Source: REEB52 sp964626905
GTDB lineage: Bacteria; Chlamydiota; Chlamydiia; Chlamydiales; SM23-39
Reading direction: 5' to 3'
NCBI GenBank assembly: GCA_964626905.1
Contig: CAZVHA010000002.1
Coordinates: 186,001-250,000, forward strand
Length of the DNA stretch: 64,000 nucleotides
Within the stretch, counting starts at the first letter, position 1; the number at the start of each line of letters is the position of its first letter. The notes beneath the pieces were generated by a model. It worked only from the letters and a program-made list of their open reading frames with translations, made no database searches and had not been told where the DNA came from. Below, piece after piece: positions 1-7,002 of the stretch. The position numbers and the translations under genes were made by a program.

Positions 1-309
1 CCCCTCATCCAAAATCGCTTTTCTTCGGTTAAAACCAGCAGAAAAGTCGATCGCAGACGAGCCCGCATTGAGCCTGTATCCAAGACCAAAGCCCGGAAGT
101 ACTTTTACGTCCCCGTTGTTGAGCTCTGTGTCCGATACTCCCATCCTCAAATATCCAAACGATTTGCTTTGGATCTTTTCATCAATAGAAGAGAGTTTTG
201 ATAGCCCTTCTCGTTGTGCAAATGTCGGCAGCATTTCAGTTCTCGCCTCTTGAGCAAAACCAAATGCAGTAGCAAGTGTTAAAAATGTGGTTGCAAATTT
301 CTTCTTCAT
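1..309 (-). CDS. Outer-membrane/secreted protein, N-terminal fragment
   Basis: Reading leftward from ATG at 309 gives 103 open codons that run off the window edge. The start MKKKFATTFLTLATAFGFAQ is a typical Sec signal peptide (basic n-region, hydrophobic core, cleavage probably near residue 20). The rest alternates polar and hydrophobic residues with glycines (FGYLRMGVSD, LPGFGLGYRLNAGS, AIDFSAGFN), as in the first strands of an outer-membrane beta-barrel. A GGAGG ribosome-binding site lies just upstream (about 314-318). The family cannot be named from 103 residues. Signal peptide and reading frame are seen directly; the barrel assignment is inference. Confidence 0.7.
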   Translation of the reverse strand, partial: MKKKFATTFLTLATAFGFAQEARTEMLPTFAQREGLSKLSSIDEKIQSKSFGYLRMGVSDTELNNGDVKVLPGFGLGYRLNAGSSAIDFSAGFNRRKAILDEG

Positions 310-366
310 AATAACCTCCATTGAAAAAGAAACTCAATTATCGAATTGACGGGTAATTAAATCAAC

Positions 367-1704
367 TCAAATAGTTTCTATATTTTTTCTAACCATTTGA
401 ACTTGGCGTCGGAGCATTTCATTGATTTGGATCTGATCGGTGATTTTTTTCCATGCGTGGAGGAGGGTGGAGTGGGTTTTTCCTCCGAAGGAGGAGGCGA
501 TTTTCATGAGGGAGTCGTCGATCATTTCTTTGGCGAGGTACATGGCGACTTGTCTTGCGAGGGCGATCTCTTTATGGCGGGATTCTCCCTTGATTTCGGA
601 GATGCGCACTTCGAAGACGGCGGCGACACTTTTTAAGATCTCTTCGACGGAGATTTTTTTACCTGGGGAGTTATGTTGGAACAGTTCGGACAAGATTTTT
701 TCGACCACTTCTTCATTGAGGCTTTCGGACATGAGTTTGGAGTGGGCGCAGAGGCGGTTGATGGCCCCTTCGATTTGGCGGACGTTGTTATAGATGTGCT
801 CTGCGATGAAGAAGGCGATTTGGTTGGGGATATTGAGGCCGCGCCTTTCTGATTTATGTTTGATGATGGCAACCCTTGTTTCGAGGTCGGGGACGCCCAT
901 GTGGGCGACGAGGCCCCATTCGAGGCGGGCGACCATCCTTTCGGAGAGTTTGAGGTGGGCTGGGGGCTTATCGCTCGTGATGACGATCTGTTTATTTTGG
1001 TTGAGGAGGGTTTCAAAGGTATTGCAAAACTCCTCTTCAAAGCCGAGCCGATTTTGCAAAAACTGGATATCGTCGACGAGGAGGAGATCGAGTGTGCGGT
1101 AAAAGCGCTTCATTTTATCGATGGATTTGGCTTTTAAATGATCGACGATGTCGTTGACGAAAGCCTCCGTTGTGATTGCCTGGACTCTCAATTTTTTGTG
1201 ATGCTCTTTGACGTAGTGGCCAATGCTGTGGAGGAGGTGTGTTTTTCCGAGGCCGACGCCGCCGTGAATGAAGAGGGGATTGTATGATTTTCCTGGCCTG
1301 CTCGCGATTCCGAAGGCGGCCGATTTGACAAATTGGTTGGAGGGGCCCTCGATGAAGTTGTCGAAAGTGTAGAGGGGGTTGAGGCAAAGTTCATTAGAGG
1401 GGGGTTCTTCCAAAATCTCTTGGGGTGGGGCTGAAGTTGGCGCCAATTTTTCTGCCTTAATGAGAAATTGAATGGCCGGCTCTCCGGAGGGAAAGAGGGG
1501 TAAAAAATTGCAGAGCACCTCTTTAAAATTGTCTAAGAGATAGTCTTGGACGTAGACGTTGGGTACTTCCAAAACAATCTTTTCGGGTGCCGCTTCGATG
1601 AGTTGGATGGGGGCAATCCAGTTCTGAAATTCGGCAGTGGAGCAGCGCGATCCGACGAATTCGATGAACTGGACCCAGCCGTTTTTCACTTCACAATCAA
1701 GCAT
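367..1704 (-). CDS. dnaA: Chromosomal replication initiator protein DnaA
   Basis: A 445-residue AAA+ initiator that binds DnaA boxes and opens the origin. Domain I covers about residues 1-80, a short linker follows, the AAA+ core has Walker A GGVGLGKTHLL near 148-158 and Walker B LLLVDDIQFL near 208-217, and the C-terminal DNA-binding domain carries GGKTHSTLLHAWKK, the family's helix-turn-helix signature. Length is normal. Chlamydiae usually have two dnaA paralogs; followed by the CT274/CT273-like genes and the mraZ-ftsI cluster, this one matches the position of C. trachomatis dnaA2 (CT275). No DnaA-box cluster is visible next to it, so it does not mark the origin here. The family is certain; the paralog assignment rests on gene order. 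Confidence 0.96.
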   Translation of the reverse strand: MLDCEVKNGWVQFIEFVGSRCSTAEFQNWIAPIQLIEAAPEKIVLEVPNVYVQDYLLDNFKEVLCNFLPLFPSGEPAIQFLIKAEKLAPTSAPPQEILEEPPSNELCLNPLYTFDNFIEGPSNQFVKSAAFGIASRPGKSYNPLFIHGGVGLGKTHLLHSIGHYVKEHHKKLRVQAITTEAFVNDIVDHLKAKSIDKMKRFYRTLDLLLVDDIQFLQNRLGFEEEFCNTFETLLNQNKQIVITSDKPPAHLKLSERMVARLEWGLVAHMGVPDLETRVAIIKHKSERRGLNIPNQIAFFIAEHIYNNVRQIEGAINRLCAHSKLMSESLNEEVVEKILSELFQHNSPGKKISVEEILKSVAAVFEVRISEIKGESRHKEIALARQVAMYLAKEMIDDSLMKIASSFGGKTHSTLLHAWKKITDQIQINEMLRRQVQMVRKNIETI

Positions 1705-1774
1705 GTCATGAATCTAACAAGGAAAAGGGGATGGGTGCAAGGGAAAATAGCAAATGTCCCAGGGCGATTGTGAA

Positions 1775-1796
1775 CCCGCTAGACAAAAATAAGACA
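1775..1796. repeat. Solo end of the family C inverted-repeat element
   Basis: Twenty of 22 bases match the outer end of the 319-bp element at 15972-16290 (CCCGCTAGRCAAAAATRAGA pattern). No partner end is visible nearby. It lies in the short gap upstream of dnaA. It is either a decayed remnant of the element or a solo terminal repeat. Confidence 0.55.
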
Positions 1797-1809
1797 TAGG
1801 AGCGACTTT

Positions 1810-2574
1810 TTAGCCTTTCTCCCATTCTTTATTTATGATTGTCTGAATCTGCAAATAGAGTTCATTGCCACACTGATTTAAAGCTTGTCCAAAGGCAGTA
1901 TCCGTCGGTTGATTGGCAAGGTTAACTAAAGTGGATCCTTGATCCATTGGTAGATCTGTTGGGGTGTTTAATATGTCACTTAGCATTTGACTATATGGAT
2001 CTAGGTTACTTGTAGGCAATTCTGATTGAACTTTTTTGACTGCTGCAATGACTGCCTGCAGTTGTGCGTCTGTCGGAGAAGAAGCGGACATATAAGCATT
2101 TATCGCGTCATCTAATGCTTGCACATCTGCTTGAACAAGTGAACCAGGAGCAATGGTCGCTTCAGACTGAGAGAATCCTTCCTCGCCCCACCAAGAATTT
2201 ACAGTGTCATCTATATTATTATTCAGCGGGCTCACACAGTTCATGAAGTTTTTTTCTGCAATTGGGTCTTGTGGGTCCTTTAAGTATGCTGCGGCAAGAG
2301 CTGCTGGAGAGCCTGCAGTTGGGGGAGTTGTACCACCCGTTAAAGTCTTCCAAATATTACCAGTAAAATTGTCTCCGAAAACAGGGGTAATCGCTGCCAC
2401 TTCTCCGATCGCTTTGGCAAGCATCTGTAAATTGACTGGATCGTTGGGATTACCACCCTCTTGCTTTAATTGATAGGTCATAAACCAGAGGTAATTCATT
2501 GCATTGATCGTCGCTTGCGACGGGGGGGTGGTAGCGTTAACGTTCCCAGTCCCAAAACTTGTACATTCTAACAT
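1810..2574 (-). CDS. Unknown protein, candidate secreted or effector protein
   Basis: A 254-residue protein, not recognised. The start MLECTSFGTG at 2574 is chosen because AGGGAG lies about nine bases upstream; an in-frame ATG at 2625 has no such site. The sequence is acidic and rich in Asn, Gln, Thr, Ala and Pro, with no signal peptide and no clear membrane segment. Its middle (about 80-120) is Gly/Pro/Ala-rich and its C-terminal half is predicted helical. Base composition is more AT-rich than dnaA next door. A lineage-specific type III effector is possible but only inferred from position, composition and lack of a recognisable family. Confidence 0.7.
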   Translation of the reverse strand: MLECTSFGTGNVNATTPPSQATINAMNYLWFMTYQLKQEGGNPNDPVNLQMLAKAIGEVAAITPVFGDNFTGNIWKTLTGGTTPPTAGSPAALAAAYLKDPQDPIAEKNFMNCVSPLNNNIDDTVNSWWGEEGFSQSEATIAPGSLVQADVQALDDAINAYMSASSPTDAQLQAVIAAVKKVQSELPTSNLDPYSQMLSDILNTPTDLPMDQGSTLVNLANQPTDTAFGQALNQCGNELYLQIQTIINKEWEKG

Positions 2575-2789
2575 AATTAATGTCTCCCTTTCATATATAG
2601 TAACATTATTATAATTATTTTTCAACTAAATTCTTTTATATTAAATACGTATAACGCTTAAAGTGAATGACTTACGTATAATCACAACCTCTTTGGCCCC
2701 CTTGCCCTAGGGCCGGGTTCCCTCGGAGGGGGGGGAATCACCCCAATTTTCGTCGCAATTTTTGGGTTAGAGGGGTATATTCTGATTTC

Positions 2790-3527
2790 ATGGATGGAGT
2801 TCTGATTGGCTCTGATTTGACCCTGGAATGGGCCTTACCCTGGTGGTGGAAGCATTATAGGAAGCATAATTCGCATCCCGTTGCGTTTGTGGACCTGGGC
2901 CTTACCGCTGAAAAAAAGAGGTGGTGCAAACGGCGTGGCCCTCTGATTCCTCTGAGGGTGGGAGATTTCACGGAAGAAGTGGCTCCAGAAAAAGCGCAAG
3001 AGTGGGAAGAAAAGACGGGTAAATCGTTCTGGGAAAGCAGAGGCGCCTGGTTTAAAAAACCCTTTGCCTGTCTCAAATCTCCCTTCGATAGAACCCTTTG
3101 GATTGATGTTGATTGTGAAATACGCGGTTCAATCATTCCCCTATTTGAATATGCAAGTAAACCCGGGGGCTTGGCCATGGCAATGGAGCAGCTAGATTTT
3201 TCAAGAAGTTACAAGGCCTATAATTCCGGAGTCATTGCTTTTCGCCAAAATCACCCATTGATTCTGCAATGGGCAAATACCTGTTTAAGTCTCAATACCC
3301 AGTTCCGCGCAGATGACGATGTGTTTGCATATATGCTTTCAGAAAAAGGGATAGAAATAGATGAGATTCCCCCTCATTATAATTGGAGCAGGTGTTTGGA
3401 GGAAAATCCTCACGCAATCATCCAGCATTGGCACGGCTGTCATGGCAAAACAGTGATTAAAGCTCAAATTTGTAGAGATGACACTTACCTTTTACAGAAA
3501 AATCTGGAAGATATATGCCATTTTTAG
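2790..3527 (+). CDS. Glycosyltransferase-like protein (GT-A fold, GT8-like)
   Basis: A 245-residue protein whose centre reads RTLWIDVDCEIRG (about 102-114), a DxD metal/nucleotide-sugar motif following a hydrophobic strand, as in GT8-type and other GT-A glycosyltransferases. The later segments NSGVIAFR and RADDDVFAYML resemble the acceptor/product side of such enzymes (a 'found-object' NSG motif and a DD pair). The likely role is transfer of a sugar to lipooligosaccharide or a protein; the substrate is unknown. A TATATT -10-like hexamer lies just before the start. Its last 71 bases overlap, tail to tail, the methyltransferase on the other strand. The fold is fairly sure, the function is inference. 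Confidence 0.7.
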   Translation: MDGVLIGSDLTLEWALPWWWKHYRKHNSHPVAFVDLGLTAEKKRWCKRRGPLIPLRVGDFTEEVAPEKAQEWEEKTGKSFWESRGAWFKKPFACLKSPFDRTLWIDVDCEIRGSIIPLFEYASKPGGLAMAMEQLDFSRSYKAYNSGVIAFRQNHPLILQWANTCLSLNTQFRADDDVFAYMLSEKGIEIDEIPPHYNWSRCLEENPHAIIQHWHGCHGKTVIKAQICRDDTYLLQKNLEDICHF

Positions 3528-4125
3528 AAAGGAAGGAGACCGCCATTTCAGTTGCAGGCATATCGATGTCATCGAACCAGATATACCCTCCCTTTTTGAT
3601 CTTGGGCAGATATATTTTCGCATCGCGTAGGGCGATCGCCTCCGAATGATTTCCATCAATGTGAAGAATATCAATGCTCTTGTCCTGAAATCCGCTCACT
3701 GCTTTAGCGCCATCGGATCTGATGACTCTGCAATAATCGCCCAAATCATATCTCGCAATCATGTCGACAAAGGCCCAGAAAATGAGCTCGAGATCTTTTT
3801 TTGCCCACCATTGATAAGTTTCCTGGTCAGGAGAATACCCTTCTAGACAATGTGAAAGGCTCCAAGGATCGATCGCAATCACTTTTCCCAAATTTAAATA
3901 TTTTAAAGCGCAAGCCGTAGGGTAAATCGATCCCCCTCCATACACTCCGATTTCAACACAGAGAGTTGGGCGGGTAAGATAAATTAAATCCATCATTTTA
4001 AGGGCCTTTTCAAAATAACAACACCGAGGAAAGATATCGGATAAGTGGGCAAGAGCCTGTAATTTAAATTTTTCCCATTCCAAAGCTTCAAAAAATGAAC
4101 CGTTCATAGTTCGCATCTCACTCAT
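3457..4125 (-). CDS. Class I SAM-dependent methyltransferase
   Basis: A 222-residue protein with a Rossmann methyltransferase core: CVEIGVYGGGS (motif I, SAM binding), VIAIDPWS (acidic end of strand 2), DILHIDGNHS (motif like that of Methyltransf_24 enzymes) and GGYIWFDDIDMP. The H-x-D-G-x-H pattern is typical of cephalosporin-hydroxylase-like or macrocin O-methyltransferase-like families that often modify sugars. The start at 4125 overlaps the stop of the upstream TPR gene by eight bases, so the two are probably co-transcribed. The 3' end overlaps the convergent glycosyltransferase gene. The acceptor cannot be deduced; joint modification of a glycan with the neighbouring glycosyltransferase is inference. 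Confidence 0.8.
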   Translation of the reverse strand: MSEMRTMNGSFFEALEWEKFKLQALAHLSDIFPRCCYFEKALKMMDLIYLTRPTLCVEIGVYGGGSIYPTACALKYLNLGKVIAIDPWSLSHCLEGYSPDQETYQWWAKKDLELIFWAFVDMIARYDLGDYCRVIRSDGAKAVSGFQDKSIDILHIDGNHSEAIALRDAKIYLPKIKKGGYIWFDDIDMPATEMAVSFLSKNGIYLPDFSVKGKCHLYKFEL

Positions 4126-4513
4126 AAGCGAGGATCAAAGCGGAGGCTTGCGACGCGATTACTGCGTCAGGGCACTTGAGCAACTGCTCAGCCTGCACAA
4201 GGCCCTGTTTGCGATACCCTAACATAAAGAGCGCTTTGGCTCTATTGAGCTGCGTCAAAAGATGTGTTGGCTCTGCCCTGAGTGCCCGATCGAGAAAATC
4301 GAGCGCCTTGAGTCCATTGCCAATCTGCAAATGGAGCGCCCCGAGCGTCTGTAAATCGTAAGGGATTGGGGGAGTGAGCACATTCAAAGCGTCAAAAAAG
4401 GTGAGGGCTACATCATAAACCCCCTGCTTGATATAGGAATAGGCGACCACTCGAAGATCGTTCACCTCTTCGTCGCCCCATTCGAGAATTTCTAGCCAAT
4501 TGAGCCCGCTCAC
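4118..4513 (-). CDS. Small TPR-type protein (CT274-like)
   Basis: A 131-residue protein with helix-turn-helix pairs typical of tetratricopeptide repeats: AYSYIKQGVYDVALTFFDAL (about 25-44), LGALHLQIGNGLKALDFLDR (about 57-76) and LNRAKALFMLGYRKQGLVQAE (about 89-109). No enzymatic motif is present. Position downstream of dnaA2 and next to the CT273-like gene matches CT274, which resembles type III secretion chaperone TPR proteins (from memory). It lies three bases after its upstream neighbour and overlaps the methyltransferase downstream, so it belongs to a three-gene operon. A role as a chaperone is inferred from fold only. Confidence 0.75.
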   Translation of the reverse strand: MSGLNWLEILEWGDEEVNDLRVVAYSYIKQGVYDVALTFFDALNVLTPPIPYDLQTLGALHLQIGNGLKALDFLDRALRAEPTHLLTQLNRAKALFMLGYRKQGLVQAEQLLKCPDAVIASQASALILAYE

Positions 4514-4516
4514 CCT

Positions 4517-5017
4517 TTAACCCCTTTGATATTGGTTGCGTCTGGAGTTGATGAGGGTGAGGGTCCGATCGAGTTTTTCAATGGTCTGCAAGAGTCCTAA
4601 GAGAACTTTTCTCTCTTTTTCCTCTTCGCGTCCCTCTTGCTGATCCCGCTTTTGATCTCGCTTGCCCTCTTTGAATTGCTTATTGATTGTATCTTCGAGC
4701 GCCTCTAATTTAGTCGTGTCTTCTTCCTGTTTTTCATACCCGCCAAGGCTCGGAATCAATTGATAGCTAAAGAGTGGCTTTGTCCCCATAAAACCTTCGG
4801 GTGGAGGCTCAAAAGAGGCCCACAACACCAGTTTGCCGGACATCAGATATTCTTCAAAATCGCTCGAAACATAGGGCCTTAGGACCGCGGTTTCCGCTTT
4901 CTGCGGGATGAAGCGAGACTCCTCAATCAGTTTGGTATCGAGGGTCGCCTGATCTCTCGCGTAGCGAGAAGAGGTCTCAATTCCCAAATTGTCAATTGTG
5001 CGCGATTTTATACTCAT
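4517..5017 (-). CDS. Chlamydial conserved hypothetical protein (CT273-like)
   Basis: A 166-residue soluble protein, not assigned to a functional family. The N-terminal half (MSIKSRTIDNLGIETSSRYA onward) is mixed; residues about 105-155 are a highly charged, Lys/Glu/Gln/Arg-rich helix (KRDQKRDQQEGREEEKERK) likely to form a coiled coil. Placement between the CT274-like gene and rsmH/ftsI matches CT273 of C. trachomatis. It starts the short leftward operon that runs into the TPR and methyltransferase genes, and its promoter must lie in the 310-bp gap shared with mraZ, where inverted MraZ-type boxes are also found. Confidence 0.7.
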   Translation of the reverse strand: MSIKSRTIDNLGIETSSRYARDQATLDTKLIEESRFIPQKAETAVLRPYVSSDFEEYLMSGKLVLWASFEPPPEGFMGTKPLFSYQLIPSLGGYEKQEEDTTKLEALEDTINKQFKEGKRDQKRDQQEGREEEKERKVLLGLLQTIEKLDRTLTLINSRRNQYQRG

Positions 5018-5181
5018 ATTTTCATTCTACCAATGGCCGATTTTCTTAGCACTAGAAACAAATTGTCGACAACTTTCCGCATTTCTCTGGAGTCGAGATT
5101 TAAAAAATTTAAAATCAGATGGTTATATCGCCTTTCAAACCGCCTGCAACAACCGATTTCGCCCCACTTTTGAACAAGTTT

Positions 5182-5195
5182 CCCACAATTTCCCA
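5182..5195 (-). promoter_or_regulatory. MraZ-type direct repeats, leftward orientation
   Basis: Two CCCA motifs start at 5182 and 5192, so the minus strand reads TGGG-N6-TGGG with the 10-bp period of MraZ boxes. They lie between mraZ and the divergent CT273-like gene. Known MraZ proteins bind such repeats upstream of their own operon; binding here is inferred from the pattern. Confidence 0.45.
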
Positions 5196-5304
5196 CAATC
5201 TTTTTTTCTACTCGCAACGATCTAATTTTTAGATGGTTTAAGAGAAGCTTTGGGGGTGATTTTAGAAAATAAATTGCGCAGATTTCGACAACGTGGCTAA
5301 CATG

Positions 5305-5318
5305 TGGGATAACGTGGG
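5305..5318 (+). promoter_or_regulatory. MraZ box upstream of mraZ
   Basis: TGGGATAACGTGGG contains two TGGG repeats with a 10-bp period, ten bases before the mraZ start; a third, weaker TGGC lies 11 bases further left at 5294. In other bacteria MraZ represses its own dcw operon through TGGG repeats of this spacing. The box overlaps the likely ribosome-binding region (GGGAAAG), so binding would sit right at the translation start. Confidence 0.6.
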
Positions 5319-5327
5319 AAAGTAAAC

Positions 5328-5867
5328 ATGAGCGGGTTTTTCTTCAGCGGATCTACAAATGCAAAGCTCGATGAGAAGGGGCGATTTGTCCTTCCTCAAG
5401 AGATGCGTTATGGGCTTGTTGAGGAGGGGAAGTGCGCATTTGTGATTGGGTTGGGTCTTGGTGGCTGTTTAGCGATCTACAAGAAAAGCGTGATTGAAAG
5501 GATTGTGGAAAAGTTTAAAAGGAGTCAACACGCGGCGAAGTTCCAGAAATTTTTCACCCTTTTCTTTTCGACGCTCTTTCCGACAGAGTGCGATAAGGTG
5601 GGGAGGATTTCGATCCCTTCGAATTTGAGAAGTGCTGTGGGGATTGGGAAAGAGATTGTCGTGGCTGGGGTGATGGATAAGATTGAACTTTGGCCAAAAG
5701 AGGGTTATGAGCGGCAACTGAGAGATCTTTTGGAAGGCAAATCGGCCGAGCTGAACTTAGCGAAGATGACGGAGCAGGCGTTTGCTCTACTGCACGATGA
5801 GGAAGAGGCTCCTTTAGAGCCCACTTCTGAGATGAACCCCCTCTATTTTGATACTCCTGCACCATGA
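5328..5867 (+). CDS. mraZ: Transcriptional regulator MraZ
   Basis: A 179-residue protein starting MSGFFFSGSTNAKLDEKGRF, the conserved MraZ opening. Two SpoVT/AbrB-like half-domains are visible: DEKGRFVLPQEMR (about 15-27) and CDKVGRISIPSNLR (near 88-101). MraZ forms a ring and binds TGGG repeats upstream of its own operon; matching repeats lie directly upstream. It is the first gene of the division and wall cluster and overlaps rsmH by four bases. The C-terminal tail is about 30 residues longer than in many MraZ proteins and is acidic and Pro-rich. From memory mraZ is missing in many Chlamydiaceae, so it supports an environmental lineage. Confidence 0.92.
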   Translation: MSGFFFSGSTNAKLDEKGRFVLPQEMRYGLVEEGKCAFVIGLGLGGCLAIYKKSVIERIVEKFKRSQHAAKFQKFFTLFFSTLFPTECDKVGRISIPSNLRSAVGIGKEIVVAGVMDKIELWPKEGYERQLRDLLEGKSAELNLAKMTEQAFALLHDEEEAPLEPTSEMNPLYFDTPAP

Positions 5868-6715
5868 GACATTGCCCCGTATTACTGCGGGAGGTCCTCG
5901 AAATTTTTGAAGAAAAAAAGCTGCGTCGATTTTTTGATGGGACGTTAGGCGCAGGGGGGCACGCGAAAGGGATCATTGAGGCGCATCCGGAGATTGAGCG
6001 CTATATCGGCTGTGATCGGGATCCAAGGGCGCATGCTCTTGCGAAAGAAACGCTAAAACCTTGGTTGAAAAAGATTGAGTTCATCCAGGGCAATTATGCG
6101 GATCTGATCGCGGGGGCGGAAGAGGAATTCGATGGGTTTCTCATCGATATTGGGGTCTCTTCGATGCAGCTCGATGAGAAGGAGCGGGGATTCAGTTTCC
6201 AAAGCGATGCACCGCTTGACATGCGGATGGATCCGGAGGGCGAATTGACGGCGTTCACAGTGGTGAACCGCTACTCGGAAAAAGAGCTCGCCCGGGTCAT
6301 TTTTGAGTATGGCGAAGAGACGAGGTCGCGAAAGGTGGCTAAAGCGATCGTCGAGGCGAGGAAGAGAAGGGCGATCCGGACGACGCGCGAGCTCGTCGAT
6401 ATTATTGCCCCTGTGGCCACTCGGGGAAGGCTCCATCCGGCAACGCTGACATTTCAGGCGATCCGGATCGAAGTGAATGATGAGCTAGGGCAGCTCAAAA
6501 GGGGGCTTGAGGCGGCCCTGAAAAAAATGTCTCCCGGGGGGAGAATAGTGGTGATCTCCTTTCACAGTCTGGAAGATCGGATTGTGAAACAAACCTTTAA
6601 AGGGGCAAAAGGGGTGCGCATTTTGACGAAAAAGCCGCTCGTTCCAAAGATGGATGAGATGCGGGCCAATCCGAGAGCGCGCAGTGCGAAGTTGAGGGCA
6701 GTGGAAATACTATGA
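5864..6715 (+). CDS. rsmH: 16S rRNA (cytosine(1402)-N4)-methyltransferase RsmH
   Basis: A 283-residue enzyme (old name MraW) that methylates N4 of C1402 in 16S rRNA using SAM. Visible signatures: HCPVLLREVLEIF at the start, FFDGTLGAGGHAKGII (SAM motif I, about 25-40), GFLIDIGVSSMQLDEKERGF (about 91-110), PLDMRMDP, and the C-terminal VVISFHSLEDRIVKQTFK. Slightly shorter than the usual 300-315 residues. It overlaps mraZ (ATGA) and ftsL (ATGA), giving tight translational coupling in the dcw-type cluster. Function is certain at family level. Confidence 0.96.
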   Translation: MRHCPVLLREVLEIFEEKKLRRFFDGTLGAGGHAKGIIEAHPEIERYIGCDRDPRAHALAKETLKPWLKKIEFIQGNYADLIAGAEEEFDGFLIDIGVSSMQLDEKERGFSFQSDAPLDMRMDPEGELTAFTVVNRYSEKELARVIFEYGEETRSRKVAKAIVEARKRRAIRTTRELVDIIAPVATRGRLHPATLTFQAIRIEVNDELGQLKRGLEAALKKMSPGGRIVVISFHSLEDRIVKQTFKGAKGVRILTKKPLVPKMDEMRANPRARSAKLRAVEIL

Positions 6716-7002
6716 AGAACTTACTGATCAAGCTTGGAGTTTGTTTAGGGCTTTTGGCCTATTGTCTTTACTCATATCTTAACGTGCAAAATGATTTGAC
6801 AGAGTTAAAAATCAAATTGCCTGAAGTAGAGGGGGAAATTCGGCAGATTCAAGAGGAGAGTCGGCGCCTTAGTTATGAAGTTGAGCAGTTTGAAAACCCG
6901 GCGCATCTCATTGAGCTTTCCGTCTCTCCTGAATATGCCCATTTAAAACATCCTCTCATTAAAGAAATACTCACAGTTCCGGAGGCATTTGCAAGGAATT
7001 GA
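6712..7002 (+). CDS. ftsL: FtsL-like small membrane division protein (CT271-like)
   Basis: A 96-residue bitopic protein: a membrane segment at about residues 5-23 (LIKLGVCLGLLAYCLYSYL), then a charged helical periplasmic part with a leucine-heptad pattern (about 27-65, DLTELKIKLPEVEGEIRQIQ onward) that should form a coiled coil. Position between rsmH and ftsI is the classical FtsL position. FtsL links the divisome glycan synthase to its regulators; sequence identity in this family is low, so the name rests on topology and location. It overlaps both neighbours (ATGA with rsmH, TGATG with ftsI). Confidence 0.8.
   Translation: MKNLLIKLGVCLGLLAYCLYSYLNVQNDLTELKIKLPEVEGEIRQIQEESRRLSYEVEQFENPAHLIELSVSPEYAHLKHPLIKEILTVPEAFARN

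Larger units (their letters stand above)
5018..5327. other. 310-bp gene-free region upstream of mraZ
   Basis: This divergent intergenic region holds two pairs of TGGG direct repeats (one pair per strand) and a small palindrome (ATCTAATTTTTAGAT near 5220-5234). It is AT-rich in its centre. The only open frames are short shadows without ribosome-binding sites. It must contain promoters for mraZ (rightward) and the CT273-like operon (leftward), but no convincing -35/-10 pair was identified. Confidence 0.6.

Noticed and set aside
367..1809. Replication origin next to dnaA
   Set aside because: No cluster of DnaA boxes or AT-rich unwinding element seen on either side; chlamydial dnaA genes are often away from the origin.
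2640..2760. Paired TACGTATAA repeats and G-rich hairpin upstream of the glycosyltransferase
   Set aside because: Only two short direct repeats and loosely paired G/C runs; not enough to call an operator or terminator.
5014..5225. Short open frames between the CT273-like gene and mraZ
   Set aside because: They cross the regulatory repeats, lack ribosome-binding sites and look like chance frames.
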